Assembly (NCBI RefSeq): GCF_002879885.1
Contig: NZ_PNYA01000020.1
Location: 1 to 64,000 of the forward strand
Length of the DNA stretch: 64,000 nt
Reading direction: 5' to 3'
Source: Trinickia dabaoshanensis
Lineage (GTDB): Bacteria; Pseudomonadota; Gammaproteobacteria; Burkholderiales; Burkholderiaceae
Position numbers and translations under genes: made by a program. The notes under the pieces are model-generated. The model was not told where the DNA came from. It worked only from the letters and a program-made list of their open reading frames with translations, and made no database searches. Positions 44,049 to 51,907 of the stretch are shown in pieces; position 1 is the first letter of the stretch, and each line of letters opens with the position of its first letter.

Positions 44049-44366
44049 TCACTTGTTCAGCCGGGAAAAATCGGCGCCTCGATGCGTGAGCTCGCGCTCC
44101 GCATAATCGAAGGCGGCGCGCACCGCGGCTTCGGGTTGCGTCTCCGAGCAGTGCGGAAGGGCGATCAGTTCTTTGTCGGGCGTGATGATGTCGAGCCGCG
44201 CGTCGTAGTACTTGCCGCCCGGGCCGTGCAGGAGTTCGATCGCCAAATGGCAAGCGCCTACCCGCGACGCGAAACGCATGAGCCGCAACAGTTGAACGCC
44301 AGCCTCGGCCTCGATTCGTGCTTCCCCGGGAAACCCCAGATACACGATGTGCATGCCGATTCCCAT
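44049..44366 (-). CDS. HPF/RaiA-like ribosome-associated protein (tentative)
   Basis: Protein of 105 residues starting MGIGMHIVYLGFPGEARIEA, with GGGAG 7 nt before ATG 44366. The C-terminal half (YYDARLDIITPDKELIALPH followed by PEAAVRAAFDYAERELTHRG) resembles the last strand and second helix of S30AE/HPF-type hibernation factors, which bind the 30S decoding centre and dimerise or silence ribosomes. The N-terminal part is divergent from classical HPF. An FNR-type box lies about 100 bp upstream. The family call is by pattern only. Confidence 0.5.
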   Translation of the reverse strand: MGIGMHIVYLGFPGEARIEAEAGVQLLRLMRFASRVGACHLAIELLHGPGGKYYDARLDIITPDKELIALPHCSETQPEAAVRAAFDYAERELTHRGADFSRLNK

Positions 44367-44465
44367 TTACCGTCTCCCACACCGAGTCATCTACCGCAGG
44401 CCGAGGCGGCTTCACGCCACCGTGTCGCGCCTGACCTCATCTTCGCGGAGCAGGCTCGGATCGAC

Positions 44466-44479
44466 TTGATTTGGGTCAA
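44466..44479. promoter_or_regulatory. FNR/ANR-type box upstream of HPF-like gene
   Basis: TTGATTTGGGTCAA is a perfect TTGA-N6-TCAA palindrome. It is about 100 bp upstream of the minus-strand start at 44366 and downstream of the YCVKP gene. Class II geometry would place the start point near 44431; the -10 there is weak. Confidence 0.65.
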
Positions 44480-44620
44480 CGTAGCGCGAACGCGCAATAG
44501 GAGGGCCGCCGCGCCTCACCTCTAAGGTGGGCCGGTGATGCTCGGATGTGGGAAAACGCGGGCATCGCAACCCGCGCGGGGCGGCTCGGTTCGAGGCGCC
44601 CCGCCGATCGCCGATACCGA

Positions 44621-45466
44621 TCAGGCGCTACGCCGCGCCGCCGGCGCGGCGACGGGCCGAACGCAATACGCCGCTCCCGTTGCCACGGGGCGAACGCAGT
44701 ATCCTCCGGCATCGTTTTGTGCGGCAGGCTTGACGCAATAGGCTTTCGCTTCGGGCTTCACGCAGTAAGCGGCTTGCGCATCGCCCTTCGCCTCCGGCTT
44801 CACGCAGTAAGCGGCTTGCGCGTCGCCCTTCGCCTCCGGCTTCACGCAGTAAGCGGCTTGCGCGCCGCCCTTCGCCTCCGGCTTCACGCAGTAAGCGGCT
44901 TGCGCGTCGCCCTTCGCCTCCGGCTTCACGCAGTAAGCGGCTTGCGCATCACCCTTCGCCTCCGGCTTCACGCAGTAAGCGGCTTGCGCGTCGCCCTTCG
45001 CTTCCGGCTTCACGCAGTAAGCGGCTTGCGCGTCGCCCTTCGCTTCCGGCTTCACGCAGTAGCCGGCTTGCGCTTGCCCCGGCGTGCCGAATTCGCGCGC
45101 CGCCAACTCGTCGCTCGCCGCGGCGAGCGCCCGATGCTGCGCCTCTTCCAATGCCCCGTCTATCCCGCTGTACGGATCGTGATGGATCATATAGCCGAAA
45201 ATCCGCTCGCAATCGGCGCTGTAGCGCTGCGTGTCGAGGATATGCATATGCCAGAACTCATCCACTTCCTGGCTGGGCACGATAGGTGCATTCGGGAACT
45301 TCGCCGCGAGCTTCAAAAACCGTCGATACCCCGCCTCCGCGCGCTCGATCTGACGCAGCGCGATCACACCGTCGCGCCGATGCATGAGCTTGGCCTTGAT
45401 CCGGCTGAAATCCAACTCATCGATGGCTTGATACATGTCGGCGATGCCCCGTTTGATGGTCTGCAT
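44621..45466 (-). CDS. Protein with conserved N-terminal domain and eleven YCV(K/R)P repeat motifs
   Basis: Protein of 281 residues in two parts. Residues 1-130 are a folded helical domain: MYQAIDELDFSRIKAKLMHR, PSQEVDEFWHMHILDTQRY and IFGYMIHHDPYSG, with several His residues and a DEFWHMHI motif seen in glycine-rich-domain-like (DUF1399-type) proteins. Residues about 132-281 are a tail of near-exact 14-residue repeats, AYCVKPEAKGDAQA, seven full copies plus four variant or shortened ones, each with one Cys. There is no signal peptide. AAGGAA lies upstream of ATG 45466, 12 bp after the GGDEF-EAL stop, indicating one operon. Possible roles are a metal- or thiol-based scaffold or a multi-core peptide precursor; neither is shown. 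Confidence 0.8.
   Translation of the reverse strand: MQTIKRGIADMYQAIDELDFSRIKAKLMHRRDGVIALRQIERAEAGYRRFLKLAAKFPNAPIVPSQEVDEFWHMHILDTQRYSADCERIFGYMIHHDPYSGIDGALEEAQHRALAAASDELAAREFGTPGQAQAGYCVKPEAKGDAQAAYCVKPEAKGDAQAAYCVKPEAKGDAQAAYCVKPEAKGDAQAAYCVKPEAKGGAQAAYCVKPEAKGDAQAAYCVKPEAKGDAQAAYCVKPEAKAYCVKPAAQNDAGGYCVRPVATGAAYCVRPVAAPAARRSA
44744..45070. repeat. 42-bp tandem coding repeats
   Basis: Eight copies of a 42-bp unit containing CACGCAGTAAGCGGCTTGCG recur with an exact 42-bp period (near 44760, 44802, 44844, 44886, 44928, 44970, 45012 and, with one change, 45054). Synonymous variation (GCG/GCA, TTCGCC/TTCGCT) shows the units are slightly diverged but kept in frame. They encode the 14-residue YCVKP repeats on the minus strand. 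Confidence 0.95.
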
Positions 45467-45478
45467 GATGCTATTCCT

Positions 45479-48400
45479 TCAAGACTGATGAAAGCGCTCT
45501 GGTCGGCTGACTCCAGCGCCATTGGCTGACGGTCTCGTCGAAGACGCGAGACCGGGGTCCGCTGCTTTGCCGAGAAAACCCTCGACATCGGCAGCGGGGA
45601 TCGGGCGGCTGAAGAAGTACCCCTGCACTTCGTCGCAGCCTTCCTTACGGAGAAAATCGATTTGCGTTTGCGTTTCGGCGCCTTCCGCGATGACGGTCAG
45701 CCCGAGGCTGTGCCCCAGTGCGATGACGGCACTCGTGATTTGCGTGTCGCTATGGCTATCCGGGACGTTGCGGATGAACGACCGGTCGATCTTGACCGTA
45801 TCGATCGGGAAGCGGTTCAGATACGCGAGCGACGAATACCCGGTGCCGAAATCGTCGATCGAGAGGCGCACGCCCGTGCGCTTGATCGCCGACAGCCAGC
45901 GCACGGCTTGTTCCGGATGCCGCATGACCATGCTCTCGGTCAGTTCGAGTTCCAGGTACTCGCCCGAGAGCCGGGCATCGGCGAGCGCATCGAGAATGCT
46001 TTCGTGCAAATGCGGGTCGGCGAACTGCCGCGCGGACAAATTGACGGCGACATGGATGGGCGCCAATCCCAATGCGCACCACTCGGCCGCTTGCCGGCAA
46101 GCTTCCCGCAGAACCCAAGCCCCAATGGGCACGATGGCCCCGGTCTCCTCCGCCACCGGAATGAATTCGGAGGGCGGCACCGCACCGAGCGCCGGGTTGT
46201 GCCAGCGCAGAAGCGCCTCGACGCCCGTGCAATGATTCGTGCGCAGGTCGATGCGCGGCTGATAAACGAGCGTGAACTCGCCGTTCTCCACGGCATGGCG
46301 AAGCTGCGTCTCCATCTCCACGCGCCGATGCAACGACATGCTCATTTGACGCACGTACATCTGATACGTGTTCTTGCCGCGCTGCTTCGCGCCGTACATC
46401 GCCATATCGGCATGCTTGAGCAGCGTCTGCGCATCTTCGCCGTCGCCGGGGAACGAACTCACGCCGATGCTCGCGCTCACCTGCAGTTGCGAGCCGCCGA
46501 TCTGGATCGGATGCGCAAGCGCCGCTTGGATCGCATCGATCGTTTCGATGACGATGCCCCCGCCATCGCTTGGATGCTTGATGAGGACGACGAACTCGTC
46601 GCCGCCAAGACGGGCAATCATCTCGACCTGCGTCAACGCATCGTGCAAGCGCGCCACCACCGCGCGCAGCAGCAAATCGCCCACGTTGTGCCCGAGCGAA
46701 TCGTTGACATCCTTGAACCGGTCCAAATCGATGAACAGAACGTGCAGCGCCGTGGCATCGGCTCGAGCGCGCGCCAGCAACTCGTCCAGATGCTCGCGGA
46801 ACATCAAGCGATTGGGCAAACCGGTGAGCGCATCGTGCGTCGCGAGAAAATGCAGGTTGTCCTCGGCCTGCCGGCGTTGCAGGAAGTGGCTCACCTGGCT
46901 CACGATCGAGCGCGCCATGACGAGGGCTTGCGGGTGGACATGGCGCCTTTCGCGGGCATAAAACTCCGCCACTCCCACCACGACCGAACCCAAACGCAGC
47001 GGGAACGAAAACGTCGTGACGATGCCGGCATCGGCGAGCCAACCTTCGGAGCGCACGCGCGGCGCGCCGCCGCCCACCACGCTCCACCGAGGCGCGGCGG
47101 GCGCATCGTCTTCGGCGATCACATGGGGCCCATGCACGAGAAGCCAGGCTTCGAAGGCACTATCGATCGCCGTCGACGTTGCGCAGAGCAATTGCTTCGT
47201 GCCGGCCGCCGTCGGACGGAACGCCCCCCCATCCCAGTCCATGCCGTGCACGATCGATTCGATCAGATGCCGGCAAACGTCGAACTCGTTGCCCGCCGTC
47301 GCGAGATACAACGTGAACGCATGTTCCAAATCGCGTGTCAGCTCGATCGATTTTTGTTTTGTGATTTCGAGCGCGGTACCGCGCAGCATCGGCGCATCCG
47401 CCGGGCCGTACGCATGTCCGATCACGCGCAGCCATCCGTATCGTCCGCGCCGCGAACGATAGCGGCACTCGAGCTCGAACGCATCGCGCGTCTTCATCGC
47501 CCCTCTCGCCTGTTCGAACAGCGCGCCCCGATCGCGCGGATCGATCGCGCGCAGTAAGGCGCGCAGCTCGAGCGTAGGGACCCGCGAGCCGATCAAGCGA
47601 GCCATCTCCCTCGATAAATGCACGCGCGCGTCGTCCACCAGCACGCGCCAATCGCCCAGATGCGCGATCCTTTGCGCCTCGGCGCGCGCCGCCTCGCTTT
47701 CGCGCAGGTCGTAGGTCATCTTGTCGGCAAGTCTGACCGCCCGCGAGCGCGAGCTCGACAGCGCGTAAGCCAGCCCCGCCAGCAACAGGCTGATCACGAC
47801 GCCGGCCACGAATACGACATCGGGCAGAACGCGTTGCGTGCCGCTCAACTCGGCCACATTGGCCGAAAATGCGATCACCCACCGGCGTCCCGCGAACGGC
47901 TGCTCCACCTGTCGGCTCAGCATCGCGAGCTTGGCCGCGCGGACGCCGCGCGGCGCCTGCGGCGCGATCGCGGTGGCGGCGCGCGCGGCACCGCGTGCCA
48001 GTGCGCCCTTGCGGGCTGGGACATCCATGGCGACGCCGTTCACGCTGTCGTAAAGCAACGATGCGCTCGAGAGAGGCGCAGGCGATGCGTTGACCTTGCC
48101 GGCGTCGTAAATCTTGAATTTGATGACGCGCAGTGTTTCGGCACCGAGCAGCCCGTTCATCATGTCGTTGACGCGAATGCCGGCGCCGACCGAACCGACG
48201 TAAGCGAGGCGGCGTTGCTCGACCGTCTTGATCGGCATCCCTTTGCGATAAACAGGCATGCGCATCGCGAGACCGACGAATCGCGCGCCGCGATCGTCCA
48301 GAATCAACCGTCCGCTACTGATCGGCTCACCAGTGTCGCGCAGCGTTTCCATGGCCGCGCGCCGATTCGCGACCGCGTCCAGGTCCAGGCCCACCGCCTC

Positions 48401-49000
48401 GCGGTTGGCGGCGAGCGGTTCGAGGTAGGTCAGAACGTCGTAGTTGTCGCGCAAGCCCGGCGGATGAATCGCAAAGTCGATCCCGGCCGCTTGCAGAATC
48501 GCGTCGTGCCGCTGCTCCGCCTCGAAAGCGCGAACACCGGCCGCGCGCACATAGGCGGCGTAATTGAGCGTTTGAAATCCCGGATAACGGCCGGGCAAAT
48601 CTAGACCCGCGACGAAATCGCCAAATTCCGCACGGGTAATATGGGCGTCCTCTCCGAACAACGCACGCATCGTCACGAGCACGTCGGTATAAAGCCGCAC
48701 GCGCACCGCGATTTGCTGCTCGACGCTACTCGAGTCGTTATCGAAACGCAGCTTCGCCTCGCGCTCGACGAATTGCACGCAGATCGAGTAAACGGTTAGC
48801 GTAATCGACAGCGCGAGTACGAGTACGCCCACGGCAAAACCCATGGCGTACCCGTCGCGACTCACCCGTCGCATCAGTTTCAACACCTCGCGCACTTCGT
48901 TTCCCCAGCGCCGCGCACCGTAGCCGGAACGCGGCAGGTGCGAAGCGAATGCGCGCATGCCTCCAGCGAGGCCGCCCGCCGGCCGCGCCGAATGCTGCAA
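45479..49000 (-). CDS. CHASE-PAS-GAF-GGDEF-EAL c-di-GMP turnover protein
   Basis: Membrane signalling protein of up to 1173 residues. TM1 is at about 54-77; a CHASE domain spans about 90-330; TM2 is at about 398-418; a PAS domain is at about 430-555 and a GAF-like domain at about 560-705. A GGDEF domain (HDALTGLPNRLMF; intact RLGGDEFVVL near 800) and an EAL domain (intact EALLRW near 930; DDFGTGYSSL; KIDRSFI) follow. Both catalytic motifs are complete, so synthesis and hydrolysis of c-di-GMP are both possible. ATG 49000 has no ribosome-binding site; ATG 48874 (GAGGTG upstream) is a strong alternative. An FNR-type box is upstream, and the YCVKP gene follows after 12 bp. Confidence 0.92.
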   Translation of the reverse strand: MQHSARPAGGLAGGMRAFASHLPRSGYGARRWGNEVREVLKLMRRVSRDGYAMGFAVGVLVLALSITLTVYSICVQFVEREAKLRFDNDSSSVEQQIAVRVRLYTDVLVTMRALFGEDAHITRAEFGDFVAGLDLPGRYPGFQTLNYAAYVRAAGVRAFEAEQRHDAILQAAGIDFAIHPPGLRDNYDVLTYLEPLAANREAVGLDLDAVANRRAAMETLRDTGEPISSGRLILDDRGARFVGLAMRMPVYRKGMPIKTVEQRRLAYVGSVGAGIRVNDMMNGLLGAETLRVIKFKIYDAGKVNASPAPLSSASLLYDSVNGVAMDVPARKGALARGAARAATAIAPQAPRGVRAAKLAMLSRQVEQPFAGRRWVIAFSANVAELSGTQRVLPDVVFVAGVVISLLLAGLAYALSSSRSRAVRLADKMTYDLRESEAARAEAQRIAHLGDWRVLVDDARVHLSREMARLIGSRVPTLELRALLRAIDPRDRGALFEQARGAMKTRDAFELECRYRSRRGRYGWLRVIGHAYGPADAPMLRGTALEITKQKSIELTRDLEHAFTLYLATAGNEFDVCRHLIESIVHGMDWDGGAFRPTAAGTKQLLCATSTAIDSAFEAWLLVHGPHVIAEDDAPAAPRWSVVGGGAPRVRSEGWLADAGIVTTFSFPLRLGSVVVGVAEFYARERRHVHPQALVMARSIVSQVSHFLQRRQAEDNLHFLATHDALTGLPNRLMFREHLDELLARARADATALHVLFIDLDRFKDVNDSLGHNVGDLLLRAVVARLHDALTQVEMIARLGGDEFVVLIKHPSDGGGIVIETIDAIQAALAHPIQIGGSQLQVSASIGVSSFPGDGEDAQTLLKHADMAMYGAKQRGKNTYQMYVRQMSMSLHRRVEMETQLRHAVENGEFTLVYQPRIDLRTNHCTGVEALLRWHNPALGAVPPSEFIPVAEETGAIVPIGAWVLREACRQAAEWCALGLAPIHVAVNLSARQFADPHLHESILDALADARLSGEYLELELTESMVMRHPEQAVRWLSAIKRTGVRLSIDDFGTGYSSLAYLNRFPIDTVKIDRSFIRNVPDSHSDTQITSAVIALGHSLGLTVIAEGAETQTQIDFLRKEGCDEVQGYFFSRPIPAADVEGFLGKAADPGLASSTRPSANGAGVSRPERFHQS

Positions 49001-49300
49001 ACGTTAGTCAATCGATTGCCGGTCCGGTCGGTAATCCGACTCATTGGCTCCGGCACGCGCGCCCGACTTCATGCGGGCGTCAAAGTGAAGCGGCTACCGA
49101 ATAGGCGTTGGAAGCCGCAAAGAAAGTCGTTTTTGTAGACTCATTTGTACGAAGGATAACGGTCGAGAAGGTTGATTCAAGTCAAACAAACCCTATCGAC
49201 GCAAACCCTCTAAGGGCCGTGTCAGTTAATGCTGACAAGCAATTGAGCCATTACCGAATTTATCGATCGAAATTACCGAAACGATCGGACGCTTTGCGCG
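49001..49300. promoter_or_regulatory. Intergenic region: GGDEF-EAL promoter and porin 3' end
   Basis: This 300-bp stretch, AT-richer than its flanks, carries the FNR-type box at 49172-49185 for the minus-strand GGDEF-EAL gene. The TACAAA hexamer at 49149-49144 (minus) is a plausible -10. A short CGCCCG/CGGGCG hairpin lies near 49058-49078. No coding frame looks real. Confidence 0.55.
49172..49185. promoter_or_regulatory. FNR/ANR-type box upstream of GGDEF-EAL/YCVKP operon
   Basis: TTGATTCAAGTCAA is a perfect TTGA-N6-TCAA palindrome. With TACAAA at 49149-49144 as -10 the start point is near 49138, 41 bp from the box centre, as for class II FNR promoters. Transcription leads into the c-di-GMP enzyme and then the YCVKP protein. 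Confidence 0.7.
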
Positions 49301-50434
49301 TTAAAAAAGATGACGAAGACCGATTGAAACGACCGTTTGCGAATTGGAACTCGAGGCGGGGAGTGAAAATAATTGCGCGCGCACGCCTTGATTCGAGCGT
49401 AAAACGACAGCGTTCCCGTAGACATCGGTTCGTTTGGACAGAGCGTAATCGATACCAGCCACGAATTGATTCCAATGCGCGGGGCCAAGCTTCGAGTACG
49501 CATAGCTACCGGCCAATGAGAGCGCGTCGGTCATCGAATACTTCGCTCCGCCTTCGGCGGTTCGCAGCCAGGCGCTTGCACCGTTTTGGCGGAAACCGAC
49601 CAGCGTAAACAAACCGTGCAAAAACGCGGGCCCCCATTGATAACCGGCGCCGACACCCTCGACGGTCAGTTTGTCGAACACCTGAAACTGCGGCAGCAGC
49701 CCTTGCGCGCGCGTGCCGACGAGGGGTACGCCGGCCACCGACGTGCCGATACCGAATGCCGCCGTGTAGTTATGAATACCGATATAGGCGGCGCCCGCGC
49801 GGAACGGACCGCGCGCGTACTTTGCGCCGAACGCCACCGCGCTGTTGGCAACGAAGTTGCCCGGCTGTCCGCCGAACGAATAGAGCGCGCCGAATTGGAA
49901 GCCGCCCCATTCGGGTGTCACATAACGAACGGAATTGTCGAGACGCTCGGCGCCTAGCCGGTCCAGATCGCCGAGATGAAAAGCGAATACCGAGGGCGTC
50001 AACGTACCGGCGGCGAATTGGGTGAGGTTCGTCGACATGAAGTCGTACTGCCGGCCGAGCGTCAGCGATCCGAACCGGTCGCTGACGAGGCCGACGAACG
50101 CTAGGCGCCCGAATTCCAGCCCGCCCTGCGAGAGCCGGCCATCGGTTAGCGTAAAACCGTTTTCGAGGCGGAAGACGGCCCGCAGGCCGTTTCCGAGAGG
50201 CTCGACGCCGCTCAGTCCCCAGCGATCGGATTGGCCCACGCCGCTCGTTTGGGCCCATGCGTGCGCACCACCCTGGTTCGTCGTGAAGGTCAGCGCATCG
50301 TCGACGATTCCATAGAACTGCACCGTGGCCTGCGCCCGCGCGTTCGAGATCGTCGCGATCGTCACGGCGCTCGCCAGCAAAGCCCCGCCCGTTATCTCCA
50401 CCAGCCGCCTATCCCAACGATATGCCGTGCTCAT
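49301..50434 (-). CDS. Gram-negative porin (OmpC/Porin_4 type)
   Basis: Trimeric-type general porin of 377 residues. The signal peptide has a hydrophobic core (LLASAVTIATISNARAQ) cleaved before ATVQFYGIVD, the standard start of burkholderial porins. The body shows QSDRWGLSGVEPLGNGLRA and LGRQYDFMSTNL, the conserved features of this family, and it ends in GLRHLF with the terminal Phe needed for Bam recognition. GGAGGCGCG precedes ATG 50434. An in-frame extension to 50542 has no ribosome-binding site and would disrupt the signal peptide. Confidence 0.95.
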   Translation of the reverse strand: MSTAYRWDRRLVEITGGALLASAVTIATISNARAQATVQFYGIVDDALTFTTNQGGAHAWAQTSGVGQSDRWGLSGVEPLGNGLRAVFRLENGFTLTDGRLSQGGLEFGRLAFVGLVSDRFGSLTLGRQYDFMSTNLTQFAAGTLTPSVFAFHLGDLDRLGAERLDNSVRYVTPEWGGFQFGALYSFGGQPGNFVANSAVAFGAKYARGPFRAGAAYIGIHNYTAAFGIGTSVAGVPLVGTRAQGLLPQFQVFDKLTVEGVGAGYQWGPAFLHGLFTLVGFRQNGASAWLRTAEGGAKYSMTDALSLAGSYAYSKLGPAHWNQFVAGIDYALSKRTDVYGNAVVLRSNQGVRAQLFSLPASSSNSQTVVSIGLRHLF

Positions 50435-50602
50435 CGCGCCTCCGCTGCTTCGTAGCGGCCGAAACGACACGTATCGGCGCTCATGAGAGCCGAGCCGCCG
50501 GGCAAGGGCCGTGGTGCCCGCGTCATTGCAACATTGAAACAAGGCAAAACCTACTGCCAGAACTGACAGGCGAAGCGCAAGAATGCCCGGAGCGGGATGG
50601 CG

Positions 50603-51853
50603 CTACCCTGCCGCCGCCGGTACGGCGTGTCGCACCGGATCGCGCTTGCGCGCCCAGCGATGCGCGAGTTGCGCGCTTGCCGCCGTCGTCGCCAGCGTCG
50701 CGATCAGCAGTACGGTGTAGAGGGATGCGGAAATCAACTGCAATTGCAGCCCGATGCTGAGCACCATGAGTTCGACCGTACCGCGGCTATTCATCAGCAC
50801 GCCGATCAGATACGAATCCTCGGGCGCGATTTTGCAGAGCCGCGCGCCGATATAACATCCCGCGTATTTGCCAGCCACGCCCGCGGCGAAAAACAGCGCA
50901 AGCCACGCCAGTAGCATCGGTGAATGCAGGGCCGACACCGACGCCTGCATACCTGCGCTGACAAAGAACAGCGGCGTGAGCACGACATCGGCTAGGCCGC
51001 TGAAACGGCGTTGCCAGAACTGAAGCAGATCGCGCCGGCGCGACATATTCACGGCCGCGATCAGCGCGCCGAAGGCACTATGCAGCCCGAATGCCGTCGC
51101 TGCCCAGGCCGAAAGCAACACGTAGCACAGCGCGCACACGAGCATGGCGGAATGGCCGCCCGAACGCTTTGCCACTTCGAGCAGCCCTTGCATTGCCAAC
51201 CGCACGATCGTGACCGATACCGCAAAAAATCCCGCCAGTTGCAGCAGGCCGTAAAGCGCCGATTGCGTCGAAAACCCCGACTTCGCCAGCGCTCCGACGC
51301 CGGCGAGCAAAAGCCACCCCACCGCATCCGTCACGGTGGCCGCGAGAATCGACAAGCGGGCGGCATGATGCTGCGCAATGCCTGCTTCCGTAACGATACG
51401 TGCCATCACCGGTAATGCCGACACCGATAGCGCAATACCGCAAAAGAGCACGTAGGCGATACGCGGAACGTGCGGCGGCACGAACGCACCGTCGCCGAAG
51501 CTCGCGAGCGCGCATCCCATGCCGAACGGCACTGCCATACCGAACGCCGCGATGACGAAAGGCGGCCACGCGGCGGTGCGCGTCTTCGGCATATCGCCGA
51601 CGATATGGGCCCCGGTTTGAAACATCAAAAAGACGAGGCCGAGTTCGCCGAGCTTCGACAGCAGCGTCGCGGACGCGGGATTGAATAGAAGTCGATAGCC
51701 GGCTCCGCCGATGGCGCCGAGCACGGAGGGCCCGAGCAACAAACCCGCAATGAGTTCGCCGACGACCTTGCCCTGCCCGATTCGCCGCGCGAGCACGCCG
51801 CAAGCCGATGTCACGAGGATCACGACGGCCAATTGAAGCAACCAATTCGACAT
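50603..51853 (-). CDS. CPA2-type cation:proton antiporter
   Basis: A 416-residue membrane protein with about twelve TM helices and the KefB/CPA2 layout: GVLARRIGQGKVVGELIAGLLLGPSVLG at the start, LGLVFLMFQTGAHI, then SVSALPVMARIVTEAG and LTPLFFVSAG, and near the end LMNSRGTVELMVLSIG. It lacks a KTN/RCK domain. It probably exchanges K+ or Na+ for H+. It lies 54 bp downstream of the LysR start-to-stop run on the same strand. No clear Shine-Dalgarno is present. Confidence 0.9.
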   Translation of the reverse strand: MSNWLLQLAVVILVTSACGVLARRIGQGKVVGELIAGLLLGPSVLGAIGGAGYRLLFNPASATLLSKLGELGLVFLMFQTGAHIVGDMPKTRTAAWPPFVIAAFGMAVPFGMGCALASFGDGAFVPPHVPRIAYVLFCGIALSVSALPVMARIVTEAGIAQHHAARLSILAATVTDAVGWLLLAGVGALAKSGFSTQSALYGLLQLAGFFAVSVTIVRLAMQGLLEVAKRSGGHSAMLVCALCYVLLSAWAATAFGLHSAFGALIAAVNMSRRRDLLQFWQRRFSGLADVVLTPLFFVSAGMQASVSALHSPMLLAWLALFFAAGVAGKYAGCYIGARLCKIAPEDSYLIGVLMNSRGTVELMVLSIGLQLQLISASLYTVLLIATLATTAASAQLAHRWARKRDPVRHAVPAAAG

Positions 51854-51907
51854 GAGAGAAATAGTTATTGGATTGAGCCGAAGGCGAGATCCTAACCTAC
51901 TCGCACG

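Noticed and set aside
44744-45070. CRISPR-like regular repeats
   Set aside because: The period is an exact 42 bp with no unique spacers, and the units are in-frame coding repeats of the YCVKP protein.
45662-47557. 631-codon frame antisense to the GGDEF-EAL gene
   Set aside because: The product is His/Arg/Gln-rich without a recognisable domain, and the minus-strand protein carries intact GGDEF and EAL motifs.
49108-49608. Plus-strand frame overlapping the porin 3' end
   Set aside because: It covers the FNR-type box region and the antisense of the porin C-terminus; no family pattern.
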